Positions 34,254-41,206 are shown, numbered from the stretch's first letter. The stretch: 47,492 bases of DNA from Flavobacteriia bacterium (GCA_011391075.1 JAABRF010000009.1:1-47492), one strand, 5' to 3'. Notes: generated from the sequence alone by a model not told the origin. Translations and numbers: made by a program.

Positions 34254-34895
34254 TTACAATTCACTCTTTAGGAACTTCATGAAGTTTTTTCGGGGAATTT
34301 CGTAGGCTCCAAGACTTGCCAAATGCTCATTGTAAACTTGGCAATCCAATAGGTCATAATTTTCAGATTGTAGTTTATGACAAAGGTAAATAAAACCTGC
34401 TTTAGAAGCATTAGGTATCGTACTGAACATACTTTCACCTGAAAATACTTTTCTTAAATTGATTCCGTACAAACCACCGACCAATTGGTCATCTTTCCAA
34501 ACTTCAACAGATTGAGCGTATCCCATCTGATGTAATTTTAAAAGTGATTTTTTATAATCTTCGGTAATCCAGGTGCCATTTTGTCCTGAACGAAAAATGT
34601 TTTGACAATTGTGGATGACTGTTTCAAAATACTGATTGAAGGTAAAAGTAAAGATATTTTCTTTTAATATTTTAGACATACTTTTACTGATATACACTTC
34701 TTCGGGTTTGAGTACCATTCTTTTCGGTGGCGCGTACCAAATGATGGGTTCACCTTCATTATACCACGGGAAGATACCATTGCGATAGGCCAGTAACATT
34801 CTTTCAGGATGCAAGTCGCCACCAACAGCCAAAATTCCATCGCGTTGTGCTAAGGTAACCGGTGGAAAAATATATTCTTTTGGTAATAAAAACAT
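34254..34895 (-). CDS. aat: Leucyl/phenylalanyl-tRNA--protein transferase
   Basis: A 213-residue cytoplasmic enzyme that adds Leu or Phe from aminoacyl-tRNA to proteins with N-terminal Arg or Lys, marking them for N-end-rule degradation by ClpAP. Motifs: FPPVTLAQRDGILAVGGDLHPERMLLAYRNGIFPWYNEGEPIIWYAPPKRMVL in the N-terminal third, FRSGQNGTWITEDYKKSLLKLHQMGYAQSVEVW in the middle, and LVGGLYGINLRKVFSGESMFS and FIYLCHKL near the end. Length and ATG start are normal. It lies downstream of the DUF3127 gene with a 113-base gap containing heptamer repeats. No clear promoter box is seen, so it may be read through from the DUF3127 gene. Confidence 0.96.
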   Translation of the reverse strand: MFLLPKEYIFPPVTLAQRDGILAVGGDLHPERMLLAYRNGIFPWYNEGEPIIWYAPPKRMVLKPEEVYISKSMSKILKENIFTFTFNQYFETVIHNCQNIFRSGQNGTWITEDYKKSLLKLHQMGYAQSVEVWKDDQLVGGLYGINLRKVFSGESMFSTIPNASKAGFIYLCHKLQSENYDLLDCQVYNEHLASLGAYEIPRKNFMKFLKSEL

Positions 34896-34970
34896 TTAGA
34901 GTGGAAGATAAAATAAAAGGTAGAAAGTAAAAGGAAAAAATGTATGATTATCAATACTACTTCCCATTTA

Positions 34971-35005
34971 CCTTCTACCTTCTACCTTCTAATTTCTAAT
35001 TTCTA
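34971..35005. repeat. Heptamer tandem repeat (CCTTCTA)3(ATTTCTA)2
   Basis: Five 7-base units stand directly after the DUF3127 stop. A roughly complementary purine-rich stretch (34917-34935) lies on the aat side, so the pair may also fold as an imperfect hairpin in the minus transcript. Confidence 0.8.
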
Positions 35006-35008
35006 ACT

Positions 35009-35377
35009 TTAGAATGGTAAATCATCAGGTTCGTTGCTATCAACAAATGGATCTACTTCTTCAAATTTGGGTGTAGGAGCCATAGGTTGTGGTGCATTAG
35101 CTTGAACTAAATCAATTTTCCAACCGTTTAAGGAATTGAAATATTTGGCTTCGCCTTGTGGGTTAATCCATTCTCTACCTCTTAGGTTGATGGCTACTTT
35201 TACATTTTGACCTTCTTGAACTGCATCTAATAAGGCACATTTATCTTGTACAAATTCGATGAGAATGTGTTGTGGATATTGTTCTTCAGTGGTGATTACC
35301 AATTCTCTTTTTTTAAAACCGCTGCTTCCAAATTCTTTGGTCGGTTCAATTTTTTTAATACGTCCGGTTACTTCCAT
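35009..35377 (-). CDS. DUF3127 OB-fold-like protein with SSB-like C-terminal tip
   Basis: A 122-residue cytoplasmic protein recognised as DUF3127. The N-terminal part (about 1-90) is beta-rich with an OB-fold feel: MEVTGRIKKIEPTKEFGSSGFKKRELVITTEEQYPQHILIEFVQDKCALLD, then VKVAINLRGREWINPQGEAKYFNSLNGWKIDLV. A Pro-rich, acidic linker follows and the chain ends EPDDLPF. That end resembles the DDDIPF tip by which bacterial SSB recruits its partners. I infer a nucleic-acid role with partner recruitment; no function is established for the family as far as I know. It has its own promoter box and lies upstream of aat. Confidence 0.85.
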   Translation of the reverse strand: MEVTGRIKKIEPTKEFGSSGFKKRELVITTEEQYPQHILIEFVQDKCALLDAVQEGQNVKVAINLRGREWINPQGEAKYFNSLNGWKIDLVQANAPQPMAPTPKFEEVDPFVDSNEPDDLPF

Positions 35378-35396
35378 GTGATATTTGTTTAATGTG

Positions 35397-35404
35397 CAAA
35401 CTTA
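35397..35404 (-). promoter_or_regulatory. -7 box for the DUF3127 gene
   Basis: The minus strand reads TAAGTTTG, giving a leader of about 15 bases. A possible TTG lies 26 bases further upstream. Confidence 0.45.
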
Positions 35405-35456
35405 CATATTTTTTTAATGAAAAAAAGAATCAAGACATTCAAAAAATTTATTCTAT

Positions 35457-35486
35457 TCTGTCAATGTAAAAGGTTTTGTATCTTTG
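35457..35486 (+). promoter_or_regulatory. Promoter upstream of the sensor kinase gene
   Basis: TCTG (35457-35460, one mismatch to TTTG), an 18-base spacer, then TATCTTTG (35479-35486). Transcription from about 35490 would give a leader of 80 bases to the ATA at 35572, or about 125 bases to the TTG at 35614. Confidence 0.5.
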
Positions 35487-35613
35487 TTTTCGCTTTCATT
35501 CTTTACTTCATAAGCTTATTGAATGAAAATAATTTTAAAATTAAAATATTTCACTAACAAAATTATTTTCCATAAATACTTTCACTAAAAATATCATCCG
35601 CTGGGGAATCATC

Positions 35614-36720
35614 TTGGTATCGCTCTTTATAGTGAGTTTGATTCTATGGAATACCTATATTTTCTTTCAAAAGTTTAAGGAAGAGGAACGTACGAAGATG
35701 GAAATATTGGCTACAGCCTATAAAAAAATGTTTAGCAATGCCGATTTGGATGCAGATGTGTCTTTTGAGATTCAAATTATTTCAAGCAATTATAATATTC
35801 CTTTGATATTAACGGATGAACAAGGGAATATTTTGGAATTTCAGAATTTGGATGAGAAAAAAGTTGATGATTTGAATTATTTGAAGCAACAATTGAGTAT
35901 CATGAAAACTCAAAACGAAGCATTGCAAATCAATTTGGACGATACTTCTAAACAATATTTATACTATCGTGATTCGGAGATTTTGACCAATTTGAAGTAT
36001 TATCCCTTGGGATTGGTGTTGATTCTATTTTTGTTTTCGGTTGTGATATACTTGTTTAATCACAGTAGTAAAATTGCGGCTCAAAACCAATTGTGGACAG
36101 GAATGGCCAAAGAGACTGCACATCAAATAGGAACGCCATTGACTTCTCTTTTGGGTTGGATTGCTTTATTGAGAGAAGATGCCAAAAACATGGAAGTTGC
36201 TTCCGAAATTGAAAAAGATGTGTTGAGATTGGAAGTCATTGCCAATCGTTTTTCAAAAATAGGCTCGGAAACTCCCTTAAGCAAGCAAGATGTGGTAGCA
36301 TTGACGGAAAATGCCTTTCAGTATTTGCAATCTAGAGCTTCCAAGCAAGTTCAATTCAAATTCAAATCAGAAGCATCTCATTATATCGTCAATACGCATG
36401 CGGAATTGTATGGGTGGGTAATTGAAAATTTGGTTAAAAATGCCATTGATGCCATGCAGGGAAGAGGAAAAATCTATCTTAAAATGTATGAGGATTCTCA
36501 ATATGTAATGATCAGATTTACCGATACGGGTAAGGGAATTCCAAAAAAATTGTTTAAAAAAATCTTCGAACCCGGATTTACGACCAAAAAAAGAGGTTGG
36601 GGATTGGGTTTGTCATTATCCAAACGCATCATAGAGGATTTTCACAATGGTAAAATCATGGTATTGGAATCGGAAGTTGGTAAGGGAACTGTTTTTTTAA
36701 TCAAGTTACCTAAGAAATAA
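35614..36720 (+). CDS. Membrane sensor histidine kinase (start uncertain)
   Basis: A sensor kinase of at least 368 residues. Helix 1 (from upstream of the TTG to about residue 18) and helix 2 (about 128-149) bracket a short extracytoplasmic domain. The dimerisation box is GMAKETAHQIGTPLTSLLGW with phospho-acceptor His170. The ATPase domain has ENLVKNAIDAMQGRGK (N box), DTGKGIPKKLF (G1), the F region EPGFTTKKRGWGLGLSLSKRIIEDFHNGKI (G2) and the closing GKGTVFLIKL. The TTG at 35614 is the first canonical start, but the frame is open to 35545, and NTFTKNIIRWGIIL before the TTG looks like the missing head of helix 1, which would require an ATA or ATT start. No response-regulator gene is adjacent. 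Confidence 0.88.
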   Translation: MVSLFIVSLILWNTYIFFQKFKEEERTKMEILATAYKKMFSNADLDADVSFEIQIISSNYNIPLILTDEQGNILEFQNLDEKKVDDLNYLKQQLSIMKTQNEALQINLDDTSKQYLYYRDSEILTNLKYYPLGLVLILFLFSVVIYLFNHSSKIAAQNQLWTGMAKETAHQIGTPLTSLLGWIALLREDAKNMEVASEIEKDVLRLEVIANRFSKIGSETPLSKQDVVALTENAFQYLQSRASKQVQFKFKSEASHYIVNTHAELYGWVIENLVKNAIDAMQGRGKIYLKMYEDSQYVMIRFTDTGKGIPKKLFKKIFEPGFTTKKRGWGLGLSLSKRIIEDFHNGKIMVLESEVGKGTVFLIKLPKK

Positions 36721-37287
36721 TCAATGTTTATGTCGCATTCTTTTGGGTCCATACCACATCCAGAAACCCGTGACTGTAAAGAGGATTAATGCAGAACCCA
36801 TCAAAGTAGAATAGATTATTTTGATCATGTCGGTATTGGTTTTGAACCATTTGTCTAAAATGGAACCATCATGTATGTTTTCGATTAAGTCGGATGTTCG
36901 ATATTCGACGAATAAGGGCTTTCCGGTGGCTCCATCCATTTGTACTGCCCAATAATGGTCTAAAAAAATAAATTTTACCATGCCTTTATCGGGTCTAATA
37001 TCAATTTTATCTAATGTAATTGATACATCTTGTGAAATAGAATCTCTTAAAGTTTGAGAAGCCGATTGGTATAGAGAATCCATGGGTTTCCACAAAGTAA
37101 AATCAGTAGAAGTCCCGGATAGATTTGGAGCTTGTATCCAACCGTTGGTATTTTTTTTCCATCCCAAGAGAATACTACTCACGGCTATGATAAAAAAGAA
37201 TACAAATAAAAACGCACCGGCATAACGATGTATTTTTCTAAACGTTCGGAGGATTTTAGCATGATGCTTGCGATGTATAGAGTCCAT
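36721..37287 (-). CDS. PepSY-associated transmembrane domain protein
   Basis: A 188-residue membrane protein with helices at about 23-42 (AGAFLFVFFFIIAVSSILLGW) and about 158-177 (IIYSTLMGSALILFTVTGFWMWYGPKR), and a periplasmic domain between. The segment DKIDIRPDKGMVKFIFLDHYWAVQMDGATGKPLFVEYRTSDLIENIHDGSILD fits a PepSY-like domain. Two conserved histidines (KIHRYAG near residue 20 and NIHDGS near 139) match PepSY-TM proteins, some of which take part in ferric reduction or haem-linked electron transfer. This copy is minimal, with one PepSY domain and two helices. Its last base abuts the last base of the convergent kinase gene. Function is not established. Confidence 0.82.
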   Translation of the reverse strand: MDSIHRKHHAKILRTFRKIHRYAGAFLFVFFFIIAVSSILLGWKKNTNGWIQAPNLSGTSTDFTLWKPMDSLYQSASQTLRDSISQDVSITLDKIDIRPDKGMVKFIFLDHYWAVQMDGATGKPLFVEYRTSDLIENIHDGSILDKWFKTNTDMIKIIYSTLMGSALILFTVTGFWMWYGPKRMRHKH

Positions 37288-37322
37288 CGTAGGAAATATG
37301 TTGGTTTTTAAATTGATTGGAG

Positions 37323-37330
37323 CAAATATA
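37323..37330 (-). promoter_or_regulatory. -7 box for the PepSY membrane protein gene
   Basis: The minus strand reads TATATTTG, with a leader of about 30 bases. A TTG lies 15 bases upstream, inside the repeat cluster at 37337-37377. Confidence 0.45.
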
Positions 37331-37336
37331 ATTCAG

Positions 37337-37377
37337 AATACATAACAAGTTGTTAATATATTTGTAATACATAACAA
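37337..37377. promoter_or_regulatory. Direct repeat and palindrome in a divergent promoter region
   Basis: AATACATAACAA occurs at 37337-37348 and again at 37366-37377, 29 bases apart start to start. TAACAAGTTGTTA (37343-37355) is a 13-base palindrome overlapping the first copy. Both lie between the two opposing -7 boxes, a position suited to a shared regulator site. Confidence 0.45.
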
Positions 37378-37418
37378 TTTTTTCATTCCGGAAAAGGAAC
37401 ATAAGTAAAAAATAAATT

Positions 37419-37426
37419 TACATTTG
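37419..37426 (+). promoter_or_regulatory. -7 box for the alkaline phosphatase gene
   Basis: TACATTTG matches TAnnTTTG, with a leader of about 45 bases to the ATG. No TTTG is seen at the -33 position. Confidence 0.45.
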
Positions 37427-37475
37427 TCGCTTGTTTACTTGGTAAACAGATAATTTTAATCCAAATTTAATATAC

Positions 37476-38888
37476 ATGGAAAGAAGGAACTTTTTTAAAA
37501 ATGCAAGCTTGTTTGGACTCGGAGCCACCTTACTCAGTCCGGTAGAAGTGTTTTCACAAGCATCGGGATTAGAAAAGAAAAAGTTTAATAAAATAGCACG
37601 CAACATCATCTTTATGGTCAGTGACGGTATGAGTATCGGAACTTTGAATATGGCTGATTTGTATTTGAAACGAACTACAGGAAAAGGAACGCATTGGCTC
37701 AATTTATATCGTGAAAATAAAGTGAGCAGAGGTTTGATGGATATGGCTTCGGCTTCGTCAATTGTAACAGATTCGGCTGCTGCAAGTTCGTCTTGGGGTG
37801 GCGGACATAGAGTAGAAAATGGCAAACTCAATTTCGGAACCAATGGTGAAGTGCATACGCCTATTTGGCAAAAATTTAAAAAAGCAGGAAAGAAAGCCGG
37901 CTGTGTGACAACTGTTCCCATTACCCATGCTACTCCGGCAGGTTTTTTAATCAGTGCTAAAAATCGAGGAAGTATGGAAGATATTGCTGAGATGTATTTG
38001 GAACAAAACTTTGATGTTTTGATGGGTGGTGGCCATGAAGTATTTGCGTCCGATAAGAGAAAAGATAGTAAGGATATGTATTTAAATTTTGAAAAAGGTG
38101 GCTATCAAGTGGTAAAAAACCGCACAGATTTATTGAAAACCTCAAGTGGCAAACCTATCTTGGGTGTATTTCACGAAGATGGATTGCCTTACACCATTGA
38201 TAGAAATAGTTCACCGGAATTGCAAGAAAGAATTCCAACCTTGGCAGAAATGACCTATAAAGCTATCGAACACATGCAATCACATCCCGATGGATTTGTT
38301 TTGCAGGTAGAAGGTGGTAAAGTAGATTGGGCAGCGCATGCCAATGATATTGGAGGATTGATTTACGATCAAGTGGCTTTTGATGAGGCTTTGGCTGTGG
38401 CACTTGATTTTGCAGAAAAAGATGGCAACACATTAATCATCATTACAACCGATCATGGAAATTCAAATCCCGGCGTGGTTTATGGCAAAGAAGCAAATGA
38501 AAATTTTGATCGTATTCAGAAGTTTAAGCAAACCAATGAATGGATATTAAATGGCATTACTTCTGATTTTACTTTGGAACAAGTGATTGAAAGAATTGAG
38601 TATGCCAATGGCTTTAAGATTTCCAATGAAGATGCGAAAGAGATTTTTGGTTATTATCATGGATTAGAAAAAAGAGAAGATGGGTTGTATAATTACAAAA
38701 AATTGCCATTCAAATTACTTTCCGATATTCAGAAAAAATTTACCAATGTAGGTTGGATTGGTGATAATCATTCGGCTGATTATGTGGAAATTGCAATGTT
38801 TGGACCCGGAAAGGAAAATCATCCCAATTTTCTAATCAACACCGACTTGCATTATTTTATGTTGAAAGTTGCGGGTATTAAGGAGTGA
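37476..38888 (+). CDS. Tat-exported alkaline phosphatase
   Basis: A 470-residue metal-dependent phosphomonoesterase of the PhoA superfamily. The N-terminus MERRNFFKNASLFGLGATLLSP has the twin-arginine motif (RRNFFK), so it should be exported folded by Tat. Catalytic features: FMVSDGMSIGTLNMADLY (metal-binding Asp, about 47-64), the nucleophile Ser100 in VTDSAAASSSWGGGHR, VEGGKVDWAAHANDIGG (metal ligands Asp and His), and IITTDHGNSNPG. The late WIGDNHSADYVEIAMFGPG supplies a last His. All major ligands seem present. It releases phosphate from organic esters in the periplasm or outside the cell. It is monocistronic with a terminator. Control by phosphate limitation is likely for the family but not shown here. 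Confidence 0.92.
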   Translation: MERRNFFKNASLFGLGATLLSPVEVFSQASGLEKKKFNKIARNIIFMVSDGMSIGTLNMADLYLKRTTGKGTHWLNLYRENKVSRGLMDMASASSIVTDSAAASSSWGGGHRVENGKLNFGTNGEVHTPIWQKFKKAGKKAGCVTTVPITHATPAGFLISAKNRGSMEDIAEMYLEQNFDVLMGGGHEVFASDKRKDSKDMYLNFEKGGYQVVKNRTDLLKTSSGKPILGVFHEDGLPYTIDRNSSPELQERIPTLAEMTYKAIEHMQSHPDGFVLQVEGGKVDWAAHANDIGGLIYDQVAFDEALAVALDFAEKDGNTLIIITTDHGNSNPGVVYGKEANENFDRIQKFKQTNEWILNGITSDFTLEQVIERIEYANGFKISNEDAKEIFGYYHGLEKREDGLYNYKKLPFKLLSDIQKKFTNVGWIGDNHSADYVEIAMFGPGKENHPNFLINTDLHYFMLKVAGIKE

Positions 38889-38915
38889 CAAAATATAGAA
38901 AAACTATATAAAGAT

Positions 38916-38950
38916 AAAAAGCAACTTTTACAAGTTGCTTTTTATTTTTT
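38916..38950 (+). terminator. Terminator between the alkaline phosphatase and HIT genes
   Basis: AAAAAGCAACTT (38916-38927) pairs with AAGTTGCTTTTT (38932-38943) over a 4-base loop and continues into T-rich sequence. The A-rich 5' side also makes it work for the convergent HIT gene, whose stop it overlaps. Confidence 0.85.
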
Positions 38951-39317
38951 CCACCAAAGCTATAAATTCCTCGTGAGTCAATTTCACTTTGCTTCCGAAA
39001 GTAGCATCTTTCATTTCGTTTAGTGGAATAAGATGTACATGAGCATGAGGAACTTCCAGTCCAATGACCGCAATTCCTACCCTTTTACAAGGCACACTTT
39101 TCTCGATGGCTTTGGCTATTTTATAAGAAAATTGCATTAAAGCAGTATATTCAGATTCATCTAAGTCAAAGATTTTGTCCACTTCTTTTTTGGGAATTAC
39201 CAATGTATGCCCAACAGCATTGGGATTGATATCCAAAAAAGAGTAAAATTGTTCGTCTTCTGCTATTTTATAGCTTGGGATTTCTCCGTTGATAATTTTG
39301 GTGAAAATACTTGCCAT
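38928..39317 (-). CDS. HIT family hydrolase (HinT-like)
   Basis: A 129-residue cytoplasmic histidine-triad protein. It starts SIFTKIINGEIPSYKIAEDEQFYSFLDINPNAVGHTLVIPKKEVDKIFDLDE, the usual HinT beginning. The active site HAHVHLIPL near 91-99 contains the HxHxH triad, with the central His as nucleophile. HinT-like enzymes hydrolyse nucleoside phosphoramidates such as AMP-lysine; the physiological substrate is often unclear. It is complete and of normal length. It lies downstream of greA on the same strand, but a strong terminator and its own -7 box separate them. The exact substrate cannot be read from sequence. Confidence 0.93.
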   Translation of the reverse strand: MASIFTKIINGEIPSYKIAEDEQFYSFLDINPNAVGHTLVIPKKEVDKIFDLDESEYTALMQFSYKIAKAIEKSVPCKRVGIAVIGLEVPHAHVHLIPLNEMKDATFGSKVKLTHEEFIALVEKIKSNL

Positions 39318-39334
39318 GATAAATTAATTTTGAA

Positions 39335-39342
39335 CAAATATA
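39335..39342 (-). promoter_or_regulatory. -7 box for the HIT gene
   Basis: The minus strand reads TATATTTG, 18 bases upstream of the ATG, so the leader is very short. Confidence 0.5.
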
Positions 39343-39354
39343 GCGATATAAAAT

Positions 39355-39387
39355 AAAAAACCACTGTTGATTAAACAGTGGTTTTTT
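39355..39387. terminator. Terminator of greA (symmetric)
   Basis: A 14-bp perfect stem (AAAAAACCACTGTT at 39355-39368 with AACAGTGGTTTTTT at 39374-39387) and a 5-base loop. U tracts on both strands make it bidirectional, but only greA runs into it. Confidence 0.9.
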
Positions 39388-39407
39388 GAAAATATAGAAA
39401 AAATATT

Positions 39408-39881
39408 TTATCTTGAAATTTCCAAAATTTCCACTTGGAATTTCCCATTTGGAACAGCAATATCAATAATATCACCAAGTTTTTTACCCAGAATTCCTTT
39501 GCCTATTGGAGAGTTTACAGATAATTTTCCACCAGCCAGGTCGGCTTCGGCATCGGCAACCAGGAGAAAGCTCATTTCTTTGTTGAGTGTCAAGTTTTTA
39601 ATTTTCACTTTGGAACGTATCAAAGCTTTGGAATTATCCAATTGAGATTCATCAATAATACGAGCATTGGCTAAAGTATTTTTGAGTTGCACGATTTTGT
39701 ATTCAATCATAGATTGTTGTTCTTTGGCAGCGTGATATTCGGCATTTTCACTCAAATCTCCTTTATCACGTGCTTCGGCAATGGCTTCAGAAATACGCGG
39801 ACGTTCTTGATGTTCTAAGAAATGTAATTCATCTTTTAGTTTTTGTAAACCTTCTGCAGAATAATACGATATGTTACTCAT
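39408..39881 (-). CDS. greA: Transcription elongation factor GreA
   Basis: A 157-residue factor that enters the secondary channel of RNA polymerase and stimulates cleavage of backtracked RNA. The N-terminal coiled coil includes YYSAEGLQKLKDELHFLEHQERPRISEAIAEARDKGDLSENAEYHAAKEQQ, with the acidic catalytic tip DLSENAEY at about 42-49. The C-terminal FKBP-like domain has INSPIGKGILGKKLGDIIDIAVPNGKFQVEILEI. The start is ATG 39881 (MSNISYYS); the open frame to 40007 runs through leader hairpins and codes for no family sequence. The mRNA leader of about 110 bases holds two hairpins, one terminator-like, and a strong terminator follows the gene. It is monocistronic. Confidence 0.96.
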   Translation of the reverse strand: MSNISYYSAEGLQKLKDELHFLEHQERPRISEAIAEARDKGDLSENAEYHAAKEQQSMIEYKIVQLKNTLANARIIDESQLDNSKALIRSKVKIKNLTLNKEMSFLLVADAEADLAGGKLSVNSPIGKGILGKKLGDIIDIAVPNGKFQVEILEISR

Positions 39882-39906
39882 TTTTAGTGCTTTATAAATT
39901 GAATGG

Positions 39907-39933
39907 GAACCTTTTTTAGTTTTAAAAAGGTTC
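39907..39933 (-). promoter_or_regulatory. Second hairpin in the greA leader
   Basis: GAACCTTTTT (39907-39916) and AAAAAGGTTC (39924-39933) form a perfect 10-bp stem with a 7-base loop, about 26 bases before the greA start codon. No U tract follows, so it is not an obvious terminator. Confidence 0.65.
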
Positions 39934-39955
39934 GTTTTGGTCGTTCCTAAAATTA

Positions 39956-39989
39956 CAAAAATCTCAATCCAATAGACTTGGATGAGATT
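39956..39989 (-). promoter_or_regulatory. Terminator-like hairpin at the start of the greA leader
   Basis: On the minus strand AATCTCATCCAA (39989-39978) pairs with TTGGATTGAGATT (39972-39960), a 12-bp stem with one bulged T and a 5-base loop. Five U follow. It begins only a few bases after the predicted transcription start, so it could release a short RNA of about 35 bases. Confidence 0.65.
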
Positions 39990-39996
39990 AGGAGAA

Positions 39997-40004
39997 CAAA
40001 AATA
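39997..40004 (-). promoter_or_regulatory. -7 box for greA
   Basis: The minus strand reads TATTTTTG (TAnnTTTG), which predicts transcription starting near 39992. No clear -33 element is seen at the usual distance. Confidence 0.5.
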
Positions 40005-40061
40005 CAAAATATATACGAATAAATTGTAATTTGCGTTTTTTATTTGAAACTATACCATTCT

Positions 40062-40490
40062 ATGCGAAGTTTATATTATTTATTAATGACTTTTGGATTA
40101 TTCATTTCATGTGAAGATTACAAACCCAATGATTTATTGCCCAATAGAAATGTCAATGTTACGATAGATATGGGTTTGCCTATGTACCAAAATTTATTGG
40201 TTCCGAGTGGTTATGCTTATACGCCTATTTCTCCTGAATTTGGGTTTAAAGGAATTCTGATAATCAATAGAAATGGTAGTGGATTTATTGCATATGATAG
40301 AGCTTGTCCGCATTATGGAGTCAATGATTGTACGGCAATGACTTACGATGGACTTTATTTGAATTGTCCTTGTGATTCAAGTCAGTTTAATCCTTTGAAT
40401 GGCGGAGTTTCCAGCACAGTTGATTATCAAGCTAGAGCATATCACGTCGAAATGTTGAGTGCGACTGTGTTGAGAATTAGTAATTATTAG
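40062..40490 (+). CDS. Rieske-like iron-sulfur lipoprotein
   Basis: A 142-residue lipoprotein. The ATG at 40062 gives signal MRSLYYLLMTFGLFISC with lipobox FISC (Cys17); the earlier TTG at 40044 would only prepend residues. The core is a Rieske-like fold. Box I is ACPHYG (Cys82, His84); box II is CPCDSSQFNPLNGG (Cys102, Cys104, Asp105), where the classical motif is CxxH. The fourth cluster ligand is therefore Asp, or the cluster uses Cys104, and an additional Cys90 lies between the boxes. Spacing between boxes (17 residues) is normal. It would sit on the periplasmic or outer face of a membrane as an electron carrier, or be a cluster-less relic. It is monocistronic between greA and a convergent Crp/Fnr gene. 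Confidence 0.8.
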   Translation: MRSLYYLLMTFGLFISCEDYKPNDLLPNRNVNVTIDMGLPMYQNLLVPSGYAYTPISPEFGFKGILIINRNGSGFIAYDRACPHYGVNDCTAMTYDGLYLNCPCDSSQFNPLNGGVSSTVDYQARAYHVEMLSATVLRISNY

Positions 40491-40491
40491 C

Positions 40492-41136
40492 CTATAAATC
40501 AATTACTTCGATGCGGTTGCGGTTGAGGATAATTCGACCTTCATTTTCCAATTGTTTTAAAAGTCGAGAGACAACCACTCTACTGGTATTGAGGTCGTAT
40601 GCAATTTCTTGATGTGTAGTAGAAATACTCGTTTCTCTTAGCACTTGTGCTCTATCTCTCAAATACTTTAATAAACGTTGATCCATTTGCATAAATGCTA
40701 GCGTGTCAATAGCTTCAATCATTTCCTTGATGCGGATGTTATAGCTTTCAATGACATAGGATCGGAAAGATTTGTATTTGACCATCCAATTGTCAAAATG
40801 ATCCAAACTCACTAAAACGACCTCACAATCAATTTCTGCAATCACTCTGATTTTGCTTTTTTCAGTATTGACAAAGTTGATAAATGTTGAAGCACAAGTA
40901 TCTCCTCTTTCTAAAAAATACATCACGATTTCGTTTCCATTTTTATCTTCGCTGAGCACTTTGAAAACCCCTTGTAAAAGAAATGGTACAAAATTGACAT
41001 GATGATTGATGTCCATTAATATTTCGCCGGCTTTTATAAGCCTTACTTCACCCGTATTGGCTATTTCATTAATAAGTTCATCTTCAAATTGAAAAGTAAA
41101 AAAACCTTTCAATTTTTCTTTTATTATATTGTCCAT
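40492..41136 (-). CDS. Crp/Fnr family transcriptional regulator
   Basis: A 214-residue regulator with an N-terminal cyclic-nucleotide-binding-like beta-barrel (about 20-130: VRLIKAGEILMDINHHVNFVPFLLQGVFKVLSEDKNGNEIVMYFLERGDTCASTFI), a dimerisation helix (about 130-160), and a winged helix-turn-helix (about 165-210: STTHQEIAYDLNTSRVVVSRLLKQLENEGRIILNRNRIEV). The Arg-Ser cAMP-binding signature of E. coli CRP is not evident and no Fnr-type N-terminal cysteine cluster is present, so the signal is unknown. It is a monomeric gene on the minus strand, convergent with the Rieske-like gene with one base between their stops. Its targets are not visible here. Confidence 0.9.
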   Translation of the reverse strand: MDNIIKEKLKGFFTFQFEDELINEIANTGEVRLIKAGEILMDINHHVNFVPFLLQGVFKVLSEDKNGNEIVMYFLERGDTCASTFINFVNTEKSKIRVIAEIDCEVVLVSLDHFDNWMVKYKSFRSYVIESYNIRIKEMIEAIDTLAFMQMDQRLLKYLRDRAQVLRETSISTTHQEIAYDLNTSRVVVSRLLKQLENEGRIILNRNRIEVIDL

Positions 41137-41206
41137 TTGGTTGTGTTTTTGGGAATGATTGTTTAGATGTCATCCTCAGTTTTTTAGTTTATTTAGGCAT
41201 TAGAAC

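Noticed and set aside
35523-35588. 21-codon ORF as an upstream peptide or true start of the sensor kinase
   Set aside because: It is in another frame, ends before the kinase helix, and encodes only a Lys/Ile/Phe-rich peptide. A frameshift joining the two cannot be excluded but is not supported.
39882-40007. N-terminal extension of GreA
   Set aside because: It covers two leader hairpins, and GreA families start at MSNISYYS.
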